Position numbers and translations under genes: made by a program. 64,000 nt of DNA from NCBI GenBank assembly GCA_965115915.1, contig OZ220483.1, positions 1,302,001 through 1,366,000 of the forward strand, written 5' to 3'. The notes under the pieces were generated by a model. The model worked only from the letters and a program-made list of their open reading frames with translations. It searched no databases and was not told where the DNA came from. Source of the DNA: G965115915 sp965115915. GTDB lineage: Bacteria > Pseudomonadota > Gammaproteobacteria > Eutrophobiales > Eutrophobiaceae. Below are positions 27,112 through 36,222 of the stretch, piece by piece; position 1 is the stretch's first letter, and each line of letters begins with the position of its first letter.

Positions 27112-28200
27112 CTAGCTGTTTTCCACCACGATGCGGGGGAAACGTGAGGAATAGTCCCGTGTACGCAACGCCAAGCGGCCCGCGGCACGACGGGCAATGG
27201 TACGATAGATACGGGCAACCTCGGAATCCGGATCGGCGGCCACGGTCGGTCTGCCACTGTCCGCTCCACTGCGTATGGCCGGGTCAAGTGGCAGGCTCCC
27301 CAGCAATTCAAGCCCATACTCCTCAGCCATCGCATCGCCCCCACCGCTGCCGAAGATCGCCTCCTGATGCCCACACTGGCTACAGACATAACCGCTCATG
27401 TTCTCGACGATTCCCAACGTGGCCACCGACACCTTGTCAAACATCTTGTACGCCTTCTTCGCGTCAATCAAGGCGATGTCCTGCGGCGTAGTCACTATCA
27501 GCGCTCCACTCAGCGGGATCTTCTGACACAAGGTCAGTTGGATGTCTCCGGTACCCGGCGGCAGATCAATCACCAGATAATCCAAGGCCTCCCAGCGGGT
27601 ATCGCGCAACATCTGTTCCAGTGCCGAGGTCACCATCGGCCCACGCCAGATCATCGGGGTGTCCTCCTCGATCAGATAACCGATGGACATGTTCTGCATC
27701 CCGTAACCGGATTTCGGCACGATGGCCTTGCCATCCGGGGAATCCGGCTGACCCTGGCAACCCAGCATACGCGGCTGGCTGGGACCATAGATATCGGCAT
27801 CCAGTACCCCCACACAGGCACCTTCCGCCTGCAACGCCAGCGCCAGATTGACCGCGGTGGTGGATTTGCCAACCCCACCCTTGCCAGAGGCAACAGCAAT
27901 GGTGTTCTTTACCTCCGGGAGTAAAGCCACCCCCTTTTGCACACTGCGGGAAGACACCTCGCATCGCACATCCACGGCAATCTCGCCATCAAAGCCCTGC
28001 GCCAAAGCGGCGCACAACATATTGGTCAATTCCGAATGCCAGGACAACGCCGGATAAGACAAGGCCAGGTTGACCCGCAGTGTCCGTTCAGCGATTGAGA
28101 AATCGCGCAGCGTCCGGGCACCGTCCAATGGCTGACCGGTATGCGGATCCACAATGCCCGCAATGGCCTGCTCAAGCACTTCTGTCGTGATCTCCGTCAT
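27112..28200 (-). CDS. apbC: Mrp/ApbC iron-sulfur cluster carrier ATPase
   Basis: A P-loop ATPase that carries and transfers Fe-S clusters in the cytosol. From the ATG at 28200 (MTEITTEVLEQAIAG) the product has 362 residues: an N-terminal MIP18/DUF59 domain (about 1-90), the deviant Walker A GKGGVGKSTTAVNLALAL, Walker B YLVIDLPPGTGDIQLT, and the cluster-binding CxxC in MSGYVCSQCGHQ. It is divergent from metG with a 123-base spacer, the usual gammaproteobacterial arrangement. Confidence 0.95.
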   Translation of the reverse strand: MTEITTEVLEQAIAGIVDPHTGQPLDGARTLRDFSIAERTLRVNLALSYPALSWHSELTNMLCAALAQGFDGEIAVDVRCEVSSRSVQKGVALLPEVKNTIAVASGKGGVGKSTTAVNLALALQAEGACVGVLDADIYGPSQPRMLGCQGQPDSPDGKAIVPKSGYGMQNMSIGYLIEEDTPMIWRGPMVTSALEQMLRDTRWEALDYLVIDLPPGTGDIQLTLCQKIPLSGALIVTTPQDIALIDAKKAYKMFDKVSVATLGIVENMSGYVCSQCGHQEAIFGSGGGDAMAEEYGLELLGSLPLDPAIRSGADSGRPTVAADPDSEVARIYRTIARRAAGRLALRTRDYSSRFPRIVVENS

Positions 28201-28323
28201 AATCTGAATAGTGTAAGCCGCGTTTGCAACTCCGGCAGTCGCCAGTTCAAAAGTGTATACTACTGGCGTACCGGTGAGAACCAAAGCCAATCCACCGGCG
28301 TCAAGTCGGTCCGCTTATAGAAA

Positions 28324-30366
28324 ATGAGTTCCCCCAAACGCAGCATCCTGGTCACCAGTGCCCTGCCTTACGCCAACGGCTCCATCCATATCGGTCATCT
28401 GGTGGAATATATCCAGACCGATATCTGGGTACGTTTCCAAAAAATGCGTGGCCATCAGTGTATCTACGTCTGCGCGGATGACACCCACGGCACACCTGTC
28501 ATGCTGCGCGCCGAGCAAGAGGGCATATCCCCGGAACAACTGATCGCCCGAATGCAGCAGGAACATGAGCGTGACTTTGCTGGCTTTTTTATCGAATTCG
28601 ATAATTACTATAGCACGCACTCCCCAGAAAATCAGGAACTATCCGCGCAGATCTTTCAAACATTGATGACAGCCGGACACATCTCCAGACGCACGATCCG
28701 GCATCTGTACGACCCCCAAAAGAATCTGTTTCTACCGGACCGCTACATCCGGGGCAACTGTCCCCGCTGTCACGCCCCGGATCAGTATGGGGACAACTGC
28801 GAGGCCTGCAACAGTATCTACCATCCGGCAGAGCTGGAAAACCCGGTATCCGTGCTCAGCGGGGCCATTCCGGTCGAACGGGAAACGGAACACCTGTTCT
28901 TCCGGCTACCTGAGTTCACGGACATGCTCAAGGCATGGGTCCATGGCAACAGACTGCAACCGGAGGTGGCCAACAAGCTGGACGAATGGTTCACGGCCGG
29001 CCTGCAGGAGTGGGACATATCACGCGACCCGCCCTATTTCGGATTTCCGATACCCGGCGAGACCGACAAGTATTTCTATGTCTGGCTGGACGCCCCGGTG
29101 GGCTACATGGCCAGCCTGAAGAATCTCTGCGCACGACAGGAACTCGACTTCCAGGACTACTTTCGCCCGGACAGCCCGCACGAACTGTACCACTTCATCG
29201 GCAAAGACATCATGTATTTTCATTGCCTGTTCTGGCCAGCCATACTGCACGGGGCAGGCCTGCGCGTCCCCGACGCGGTGTTCGTCCACGGTTTCCTGAC
29301 GGTCGACGGCAAAAAAATGTCCAAGACCCGGGGCACCTTCATCCGCGCAGCCATCTGGTTGAAACACCTGCCTCCGGAGTACCTCCGCTACTACTTTGCA
29401 ATGCGGCTGAACGCCAGCACCGAGGATATCGATCTGAATCTGGACGACTTCGTACAGCGGATCAATTCCGATCTGGTCGGCAAGGTGGTCAACATTGCCA
29501 GTCGCTGCTGCGGCTTCATCCACAAGCACTTCGCTGGCAGACTGTCCGATACACTGCATGACAATGAACTGCACCAGGATTTTCTGACAACCGCAGACCA
29601 GGTTGCCGCGGCCTACGAGGCCCGTGACTATGCACGGGCCATGCGTTCCATCATGGCCGCTGCGGACAGGGCAAACCAGTACATCAGCCGACACCAGCCC
29701 TGGGTCCTGGCCAAACAGAACCCCTCGCAGCAGACGCTGCAAGAGGTATGCAGCATGGGACTGAACCTGTTTCGCATCCTGTGCATCTGGCTCAAACCCG
29801 TCATGCCAGCGCTGGCAGCCAGGGCCGAAACACTGTTCAACAGCCCTGCGTGGACCTGGGAAAATCTCCGGCAACCCATCCTCGGACAGCAGATCCAACC
29901 GTTCGAACCACTGCTGCGGCGCGTCGACAGGAAACAGGTGGACGCGATGCTGCGAAGCAGCCAGGCCGACCTGGCAGAGGCACCGGAGCGCAAAGAACCT
30001 GAGACAGATGACGCCTCACCACAGGACGCGGCAATGCCGCTGGTCGAACTGAAAGATTTCTCCCGCCTCGACATACGTGTGGCACGGATTATCGATGCCG
30101 TTGCCGTGGACGGAGCGGACCGCCTGCTGCGTCTGGTACTGGATATCGGCGAAGACAAGCCGCGCCATATCCTGGCCGGTGTGCGCTCCGCCTACTCACC
30201 GGAGGAACTGCGTGATCGCATGATCATCGCACTGGTCAACCTGAAACCGCGCAAGATGCGCTTTGGCATATCCGAAGGCATGGTGCTTGCGGCAGGACCG
30301 GGGGACAAGGAATTATTCCTGCTGGCACCCGACCCAGGCGCACAGGCTGGCATGCGCATACGATAA
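28324..30366 (+). CDS. metG: Methionyl-tRNA synthetase
   Basis: Charges tRNA-Met. The 680-residue product has the HIGH motif at about 22-25 (SIHIGHLVEYIQ), a zinc knuckle (CPRCHAPDQYGDNCEAC), the KMSKT variant of KMSKS near 332, the anticodon-binding helical domain, and a C-terminal tRNA-binding (EMAP/Arc1p-like) domain from about 580 (FSRLDIRVARIIDAV). Domain order and length equal E. coli MetG (677). It lies five bases upstream of rsxA. Confidence 0.97.
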   Translation: MSSPKRSILVTSALPYANGSIHIGHLVEYIQTDIWVRFQKMRGHQCIYVCADDTHGTPVMLRAEQEGISPEQLIARMQQEHERDFAGFFIEFDNYYSTHSPENQELSAQIFQTLMTAGHISRRTIRHLYDPQKNLFLPDRYIRGNCPRCHAPDQYGDNCEACNSIYHPAELENPVSVLSGAIPVERETEHLFFRLPEFTDMLKAWVHGNRLQPEVANKLDEWFTAGLQEWDISRDPPYFGFPIPGETDKYFYVWLDAPVGYMASLKNLCARQELDFQDYFRPDSPHELYHFIGKDIMYFHCLFWPAILHGAGLRVPDAVFVHGFLTVDGKKMSKTRGTFIRAAIWLKHLPPEYLRYYFAMRLNASTEDIDLNLDDFVQRINSDLVGKVVNIASRCCGFIHKHFAGRLSDTLHDNELHQDFLTTADQVAAAYEARDYARAMRSIMAAADRANQYISRHQPWVLAKQNPSQQTLQEVCSMGLNLFRILCIWLKPVMPALAARAETLFNSPAWTWENLRQPILGQQIQPFEPLLRRVDRKQVDAMLRSSQADLAEAPERKEPETDDASPQDAAMPLVELKDFSRLDIRVARIIDAVAVDGADRLLRLVLDIGEDKPRHILAGVRSAYSPEELRDRMIIALVNLKPRKMRFGISEGMVLAAGPGDKELFLLAPDPGAQAGMRIR

Positions 30367-30371
30367 GCCAC

Positions 30372-30941
30372 ATGTCTGAACTGTTCGGGCTGATCGCAGG
30401 GGCGGCACTGTTCAACAACCTGGTGCTGATACACCTGCTGGGAGTACCGGAATTGATGCTGTGCTCGCGGCGCACCGATGTAAGCCTTGTCGTCGGCTTC
30501 GCCTTCCTGCTCACGCTCAGCCTGGCCGTGCCACTGGGCGCACTGGTGTACCGTCTATGCATCCTGCCACTCCAGCTTGAGTACCTGTCACTGGTCTTCT
30601 ATGCCTTGATCAGCCTGCTCTCGGTACAATTGCTGCAGTGGCTATGCCAACGCCATTACCCTCAGCACACCGACATCCTGTCCGCATGCACACCGCTGCT
30701 GCTGATGAACCCGGTGCTGGTAGGCGCACTCAACATTCATCTCGGACAGAATAACGGGCTCGCAGCGGCGATCTGCTCCGGGCTGGGCGCTGGCCTCGGC
30801 ACCGGACTGGCATTCGTTCTGTTCTGCTTCCTGCAGCAGCGGCTACAGATGGAACAGGTGCCCGCGTTGTTCCGGGGACTACCGATCCTGCTGCTCAGTC
30901 TGGGACTGATTGCAATGGCATTCAGTGGCATCGCCGCATGA
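30372..30941 (+). CDS. rsxA: RsxA/RnfA-like subunit lacking the cluster cysteines
   Basis: RsxA (RnfA) is a six-span inner-membrane subunit of the Rnf/Rsx electron-transfer complex; with RsxE it holds a [2Fe-2S] cluster through two conserved Cys each. The 189-residue product aligns throughout (FNNLVLIHLLG at 14-24; NIHLGQN near 123; FRGLPILLLSLGLIAMAFSG at the end), and hydrophobicity is kept. However, the position of Cys in LGLCPFMG of E. coli reads LGVPELML (Pro26), and Cys in TTNCAVLG reads LMNPVLVG (Pro114). Nearby Cys31 and Cys106 exist but are not at the ligand positions. So it is an RsxA-family protein with a probably lost or altered cluster site. It overlaps rsxB by four bases. Confidence 0.85.
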   Translation: MSELFGLIAGAALFNNLVLIHLLGVPELMLCSRRTDVSLVVGFAFLLTLSLAVPLGALVYRLCILPLQLEYLSLVFYALISLLSVQLLQWLCQRHYPQHTDILSACTPLLLMNPVLVGALNIHLGQNNGLAAAICSGLGAGLGTGLAFVLFCFLQQRLQMEQVPALFRGLPILLLSLGLIAMAFSGIAA

Positions 30942-31423
30942 TTGTGACCATACTGCTCTGCTGTACGCTGCTACTGGTCTGGCTACGCACCAACGCACAC
31001 AGACCCACCACCCAGCGGGAGCGGCACACGGAATTGACCGATCAGATCGACCAGTTGCTGCCCCAGACACAGTGCGGAGACTGCGGTTTTGCCGCCTGCC
31101 GTCCCTACGCCCAGGCCATTGCACTGGGCCGGGCCGACATCAATCGCTGTCCGCCCGGAGGGGAGCATACACTGCGAGCACTGGCACACCTGACCGGGAA
31201 ATATCCCACACCGCTGATCCACCATGAACCGCCAGGCCAGGTCGCCCGCATCGACGAACAACAGTGCATCGGTTGCGTGAAGTGCATCGATGCCTGCCCG
31301 GTGGATGCGATCATCGGTGCCCGCAAACAACTGCACAGCGTCATCCCGGAGTTGTGCACCGGCTGCCAACGCTGTCTGCCACCCTGCCCGGTCGACTGCA
31401 TCAGCCTGGTTGAAACATCGTGA
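30938..31423 (+). CDS. rsxB: RsxB/RnfB-like ferredoxin subunit
   Basis: RsxB is the membrane-anchored iron-sulfur subunit of Rnf. The 161-residue product has an N-terminal membrane helix (IVTILLCCTLLLVWL), a 4Fe-4S motif (CGDCGFAACRPYAQA...NRC), and a double-cluster ferredoxin module CIGCVKCIDACPVDAI / CTGCQRCLPPCPVDCI. All cluster cysteines are present. It is shorter than E. coli RsxB (192), mainly at the C-terminus. Its start overlaps the end of rsxA, and its end overlaps rsxD (GTGA). rsxC, which normally lies between B and D, is absent. Confidence 0.92.
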   Translation: MIVTILLCCTLLLVWLRTNAHRPTTQRERHTELTDQIDQLLPQTQCGDCGFAACRPYAQAIALGRADINRCPPGGEHTLRALAHLTGKYPTPLIHHEPPGQVARIDEQQCIGCVKCIDACPVDAIIGARKQLHSVIPELCTGCQRCLPPCPVDCISLVETS

Positions 31424-32457
31424 AAGCACAGGAACAGGTGCAGTCGCACTATCCATCCTCACACTCTCCGCACATCCACAACCACAGTTCAGTGTCGGGA
31501 ATGATGCGTTCTGTACTGATCGCGCTGATCCCTGGCACCGCCCTGTATGCCCTGTGCTACGGATGGGGGGTACTGATCCAGATCCTGCTGGCCATTGGCA
31601 CCGCCGCACTCTGCGAGACCCTGGTCCTGAGGCGGTGCGATCATGGACCACCGTTCCCGGGCAACTACAGCGGCATGGTTGCCGTAACACTGCTTGCATT
31701 GGCGATGCCACCACTGGCTCCGTGGTGGCTGGTCTGCCTTGGCAGCGCGTTCGCCATCCTGATCGTCAGGCAACTCTATGGCGGGCTCGGTTGTAATCTG
31801 TTCAACCCGGCCATGACTGCTTATATCTTCCTGCTGCTGTGCTTCCCGCTACACTTCACGCACTGGCCAATATCGGACGGGGCCAGGGAACTCGGGCTGA
31901 TCGGCACACTGGCCACCATCTTCGGGAGCGGACCCAAGGCGGACGGCCTCAGCGGTGCCACCGTACTGGCCTATATGCAGGCGCAACTTGCGCAGATGTC
32001 GATGCTGCGCGAGATCCGCAGCGCACCGCTGTTCGGTCAATTCGGTGGCCGCCACCTGGAATGGGTCAATATGGCCTTCCTGTGTGGCGGCCTGTACCTG
32101 GTCTTCGTTCGCACTATCCACTGGCGCATCCCGATCGCTGTACTGACCGGCGTGCTGCTGTGTTCAGGCCTGTTCTGGATGATTGACAACGAACGCCACG
32201 CCTCACCGCTATTCCATCTGGCGAGCGGCGGTACCATCCTGTGCGCCTTCTTCATCGCCACTGAGCCGGTATCCGGGGTAAGCACCCCGAACGCCGGCTA
32301 TGCCTATGGTCTGGGCATCGGCGTATTGATCTGCCTGATACGCATACTCGGCAGCTTTCCCGACGGAGTCGCTTTTGCGGTGGTCTGCATGAACTGCCTG
32401 GCCCCCTTGATCGACCACTGCTGCAAACCGCAGCGGGCACAGCCTCCTGATGTCTGA
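31420..32457 (+). CDS. rsxD: RsxD/RnfD-like flavin-bearing membrane subunit
   Basis: RsxD is a polytopic inner-membrane subunit with covalently bound FMN. The 345-residue product from GTG 31420 has about nine hydrophobic spans and the FMN-attachment motif GLSGATVLA (SGAT, about residue 180) and ends PLIDHCCKPQRAQPPDV. The start overlaps rsxB by four bases, as if rsxC had been excised cleanly. Its 3' end is duplicated in broken form at 40,621-40,795 inside the glycan island. Confidence 0.9.
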   Translation: MKAQEQVQSHYPSSHSPHIHNHSSVSGMMRSVLIALIPGTALYALCYGWGVLIQILLAIGTAALCETLVLRRCDHGPPFPGNYSGMVAVTLLALAMPPLAPWWLVCLGSAFAILIVRQLYGGLGCNLFNPAMTAYIFLLLCFPLHFTHWPISDGARELGLIGTLATIFGSGPKADGLSGATVLAYMQAQLAQMSMLREIRSAPLFGQFGGRHLEWVNMAFLCGGLYLVFVRTIHWRIPIAVLTGVLLCSGLFWMIDNERHASPLFHLASGGTILCAFFIATEPVSGVSTPNAGYAYGLGIGVLICLIRILGSFPDGVAFAVVCMNCLAPLIDHCCKPQRAQPPDV

Positions 32458-33052
32458 CACCACGCATCCGCTGAGCGAAGGATTGCCACTGTTTGTGCTG
32501 CTGGTGGCCATCGTCATCAGCCTGAGCCTGCTGTCCCTGTATACCAGTGAGAGACGCACGCTGAACCGGCAATACAGTCTGTTTGCAGACGTCGCCTCGG
32601 TACTGCCATCAGGGCTCAAGATGGAAAACCTCCCCGATATACTCACAATGCACGGTTCCATAGGGCAGGAAAAAACCGAGGAACTGCATCTCTTCCCCTT
32701 CATACAGGATGGTGTGCAACATGGCGTGGCCATCACGCCGATCACCGTACGCGGCTACAAGGGGCCAATCTCTCTGCTGATCGGCATCCGCTCCGACGGC
32801 CGGATTACCGGGCTGCGAGCCACCAGCCAGCAGGAAACCCCGGGACTGGGCGATGGCATAGACATCCGCCGCTCGGACTGGATGCTTGGTTTCAACGGCA
32901 AGTCGCTGGATAACGCCCAGTGGGAATGGCGCGAACAGGGAGGAGATTTCGACCACCTCAGCGGCGCCACCATCACCTCACGTGCGGTGCTGGATGGCGC
33001 CAGAAAGGCCCTGCAATTCCATCGCGACCACCGGGAAAAACTGTATCCTTAA
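32450..33052 (+). CDS. rsxG: RsxG/RnfG-like FMN subunit
   Basis: RsxG is a periplasm-facing subunit with covalently attached FMN. The 200-residue product has one N-terminal membrane helix (LPLFVLLVAIVISLSLLSLY) and the FMN-attachment motif LSGATITSRAVLDG near residue 170. It overlaps rsxD by eight bases. rsxE, which normally follows, is missing: the next 250 bases are non-coding and then the island begins. Confidence 0.9.
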   Translation: MSDTTHPLSEGLPLFVLLVAIVISLSLLSLYTSERRTLNRQYSLFADVASVLPSGLKMENLPDILTMHGSIGQEKTEELHLFPFIQDGVQHGVAITPITVRGYKGPISLLIGIRSDGRITGLRATSQQETPGLGDGIDIRRSDWMLGFNGKSLDNAQWEWREQGGDFDHLSGATITSRAVLDGARKALQFHRDHREKLYP

Positions 33053-33230
33053 AGGTCGTGGCCAGCACGCCAGGCACAGCACCGTTGCGACGGCATCCGG
33101 GTTGCTATCTTGCAGCATTTGGATAGGCTGGGGAACACTCCGTGTGAGTTCATGCCCGGACCGCAGGTACACTGCGACAAACCCGGCTCGCACGCTTAAG
33201 TGACTATAATGATGTTCCTGCATCCATACT

Positions 33231-33275
33231 ACAACGGCTGTGGCAATTCAGGTATCATACCGTTGTGTTACAGCC
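33231..33275 (+). other. Overlapping inverted repeats after rsxG
   Basis: ACAACGG (33231-33237) is complementary to CCGTTGT (33260-33266), while the overlapping GGCTGT (33236-33241) is complementary to ACAGCC (33270-33275). The two stems share bases and would be mutually exclusive. No T-run follows, so a simple terminator is unlikely. The spacer from rsxG to the tRNA (33,053-33,304) also contains a TATAAT at 33,205 without a clear -35. Confidence 0.35.
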
Positions 33276-33304
33276 AGTCCGGGTAAATGCTCAGGCAATC
33301 TCGG

Positions 33305-33377
33305 GGGTTATTAGCTCAGTTGGTAGAGCATCTGACTTTTAATCAGGTGGTCGCAGGTTCGATCCCTGCACACCCCA
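33305..33377 (+). tRNA. tRNA-Lys-like gene (TTT anticodon) with flawed acceptor stem
   Basis: D arm, anticodon arm (loop CTTTTAA, anticodon TTT), variable loop and T arm (GCAGG-TTCGATC-CCTGC) are all intact. The acceptor strands GGGTTAT and ACACCCC pair at only five of seven positions: 4-69 is T/C and 6-67 is A/C. The discriminator A is followed by TCA rather than CCA. It may still be functional with a weakened stem, or it may be a tRNA end altered by integration or recombination. It stands at the left border of the glycan island. Confidence 0.75.
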
Positions 33378-33549
33378 TCAGCATGAGTTTCCCAACCGCT
33401 GGCCCCTGACTCATATACCATAATCGGGCAGTGCCAGTCGGATTGTTTCGGCAAGTCGTGAATGTGAAAAACCACTGTGCATGACCGCTTGAGACAGGCG
33501 ATACCGGTTGTCAGCGTTACACATTTGGAACAATCGCAACGGTCGAATA

Positions 33550-36222
33550 ATGCATAGTCAGAATCGCAGGATCGGGATATTGGTGTTCGGCATGCATCGC
33601 AGCGGCACATCGGCGACTACTCGTGCGCTGTATCTGATGGGTTGTGATGGACCGCGAACCCTGATGCAGCCGATGCCTGACAATCCGTCCGGATTCTGGG
33701 AATCGGAGCCGGTGCAGGTATTGAATGATGCGGTGTTTGCTGCATGCGGCACAACCTGGGATTGCTGGAGTATGCAGGATATGGATTGGTTTGATTCCGC
33801 CGCCGCTGTTCCCTACCGAAAGCAGGCCCGGGCACTGTTGCAAAACGAGTTTGATGGTTCCAGTCCGTTGTTTGCGTTGAAGGACCCGCGCATATCCCGT
33901 TTGTTGCCACTGTGGGTCGATGCCATGCGGAGTATTGGTACGGAGCCGAGGGTGCTGGTCGCATTGCGCAATCCGTTGAATGTGGCCGCATCGCTGTGGG
34001 AGCGTGACCGAATACCTGTGTCTGCCGGTTATTTGATATGGCTGCGATATATGCTGGATGCGGAGTTTGCCTCGCGTGGGCTAAGGCGCGTCTATTCCTG
34101 CTATGAAGAGCTGCTGCTCCGACCGGGTGTGGTGATGGAGCGGATCGCCGGTACCCTGGGGGTCGTCTGGCCGAAGGCTGGCCAGGCCAGTGCGCAGGCA
34201 GCACTGGATGATTTCCTGTCTACTTCACAGTGCCATCACTGGAACAGTGACGAGGAGTTCGCTTCCAAACCGGCACTGGCCGCCAGTTGGCTTGGTGAGG
34301 TCTATACCATCCTGACCCGATGGGCGAAAGGGGAGGTGTGCAAGGAAGATATCACCGTATTGGATCACATCCGGGCTTCCTTCGATGCCAATACCGAGAC
34401 CATACTGGAGACCATGCTAAGCGACTCGGAGAGTGCTTTGCGGCAGACTCGGCAGGATTTGAAACAGACACAGGCTGAACTCGCGGAGCTCCATTCAAGC
34501 AGGAGTTGGAGGCTGGTGCAGAGGTTTCGGTCCATATGGCGGCAGCCTCGGCATCCTGTAAAACCAGGCATGGCTGAAGCAAACGAAGTGCTTTGGCAAA
34601 TGGACCAGTGTTTGATACAGGATAGTAGTTTCAATCTACATGGCTGGCTTCTTCATCGGGGGACAGTGCTCGAGGGGCTTGATCTGCAACACTATCGTGG
34701 AAAGCAGTTGATTGACGCGTGGCCACTGCGTTGTTTGCTATATCGGAAGGATATCGCTGCCGCATATCCAAGTATCCCGCATGCTCAGCATTCCGGCTTC
34801 CATAGTATGGGAATACTCTGTGACTATGGCAGGGGTTCCCGGCTGGTCCTGTCGGCCCGGTTTGCGGATGGGAGGTGTATCTCCCTGCCGGTCCCGCAAG
34901 ACTGGATTGTGGAGAAGGGAATTCAGGGTTTATTCCGCCACAGATTTTTGTACCGCGCCAGGAAAGCGGTTTCATTGCTGAAAGCTGGCCGGTTTGGCTA
35001 TCTGGCCAGCAGACTCGTCTGGTATCTGAGATCGTTATGGCGAGCCCAGGGGAGCGTTGATGGGCGGGAGTTGAGACTCGGTGAAAAAGACCGTGTGGCA
35101 GTGCTCTTCGACCAGGATATGGGAGGGGGAGCGAACTACTGTCGGGAACAACTCATTGAGGAGATGGACGCAAAGGGCATCGGAGTATTGCTGATACTCT
35201 GGAACGTATCCCGGCTCCAGCACCTGCTTGAGTTGCGCAGTGGCCAGGGTAGACAGGTTTACCAGATTTCCGACATGTCCCAGTTGGAGCAGATTCTGAC
35301 ACAGGACGGGTTCCGACCGGAGAAGTTGATTTATAACAATCTGGTATCCTTCCCATTCCCGGAACAGACCGTGTCCCTTATCGGCAGGATGAAGCGGGCC
35401 TTTGCTGTACCACTGGTGATTATGGTGCATGATTTTTTTGTGATATGCCCGTCCTTTCACCTGCTCGATACGGACGGGAAATATTGTGGTGTGCCCGAGG
35501 ACCTCGAACAATGCCGGGCGTGTCTTCCCAGAAACCGGTGGCTGATTGGCCTGTCTGCCGTGGGGAGGGATATCGGCCAGTGGCGAAGTGATTGGGGGGA
35601 ACTCCTTGCCATCGCGGACGAGATACGCTGTTTTTCCCCGTCTTCCATGCGAATATTGCTCAAGGCATACCCGCATGTCTCGCACAAGGTGCGAGTTCGT
35701 CCGCATGGTCTGGGGCATGATTTTCCAGTGCGCAAGCTGATTCCCCGGTATCGGGAAACGCTGCGCATCGGGGTTATCGGATCGATTTCCATTATCAAGG
35801 GGGCGGATATCGTGAATGCGCTCGCCCAGGAGCTCGAAAGACAAGGACAGGATATCGGGATAGTCGTCATCGGTATGTTGGAGGCCCCGGCGGATGACTG
35901 CCGGAAACGGATCAGGCAGACGGGGCCCTATCGGCGCCATGAACTGCCCCGGCACATAGAGGAGTCGGGGGTAAATGTCGTGTTGTTTCCGACGATATGT
36001 CCTGAAACCTATTCTTTTGTATGCCATGAATGTGTGGCGCTGGGTCTGCCGCTGGCCTGTTTTGACCTCGGCGCCCAGGCAGAGGTGGTGCGTGAGTATC
36101 GGCAGGGGCATATCCTGAGTTCAATGGAACCGGCGGTGATACTGGAGGAATTGACAGCCTTGCATCATCGGTGCTATCTATCTACCGAGGAGGGACGCGT
36201 TGGAGCGGGTGCATGTATTTAG
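33550..36222 (+). CDS. Sulfotransferase-glycosyltransferase fusion protein
   Basis: The 890-residue product appears to have two enzymes in one chain. Residues 13-21 (FGMHRSGTS) are a PAPS-binding loop of the sulfotransferase family, followed by KDPRISRLLPLWVDAM and VALRNPLNVAASLWERD, typical of bacterial sulfotransferase-like domains. A short coiled coil (about 290-330) precedes a middle region of unknown role. The C-terminal 350 residues look like a GT-B family 4 glycosyltransferase, with VGSISIIKGADIVNAL and ICPETYSFVCHECVALGLPL. I start at the ATG at 33550; the frame is open 14 codons further from a TTG. It probably acts on a surface glycan; substrate unknown. Base composition is lower in GC than the core genes. 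Confidence 0.75.
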   Translation: MHSQNRRIGILVFGMHRSGTSATTRALYLMGCDGPRTLMQPMPDNPSGFWESEPVQVLNDAVFAACGTTWDCWSMQDMDWFDSAAAVPYRKQARALLQNEFDGSSPLFALKDPRISRLLPLWVDAMRSIGTEPRVLVALRNPLNVAASLWERDRIPVSAGYLIWLRYMLDAEFASRGLRRVYSCYEELLLRPGVVMERIAGTLGVVWPKAGQASAQAALDDFLSTSQCHHWNSDEEFASKPALAASWLGEVYTILTRWAKGEVCKEDITVLDHIRASFDANTETILETMLSDSESALRQTRQDLKQTQAELAELHSSRSWRLVQRFRSIWRQPRHPVKPGMAEANEVLWQMDQCLIQDSSFNLHGWLLHRGTVLEGLDLQHYRGKQLIDAWPLRCLLYRKDIAAAYPSIPHAQHSGFHSMGILCDYGRGSRLVLSARFADGRCISLPVPQDWIVEKGIQGLFRHRFLYRARKAVSLLKAGRFGYLASRLVWYLRSLWRAQGSVDGRELRLGEKDRVAVLFDQDMGGGANYCREQLIEEMDAKGIGVLLILWNVSRLQHLLELRSGQGRQVYQISDMSQLEQILTQDGFRPEKLIYNNLVSFPFPEQTVSLIGRMKRAFAVPLVIMVHDFFVICPSFHLLDTDGKYCGVPEDLEQCRACLPRNRWLIGLSAVGRDIGQWRSDWGELLAIADEIRCFSPSSMRILLKAYPHVSHKVRVRPHGLGHDFPVRKLIPRYRETLRIGVIGSISIIKGADIVNALAQELERQGQDIGIVVIGMLEAPADDCRKRIRQTGPYRRHELPRHIEESGVNVVLFPTICPETYSFVCHECVALGLPLACFDLGAQAEVVREYRQGHILSSMEPAVILEELTALHHRCYLSTEEGRVGAGACI

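Noticed and set aside
26694..27491. 265-codon plus-strand frame across dcd and apbC
   Set aside because: It is antisense to two clear genes and its product has low-complexity Pro/His/Arg content without family motifs.
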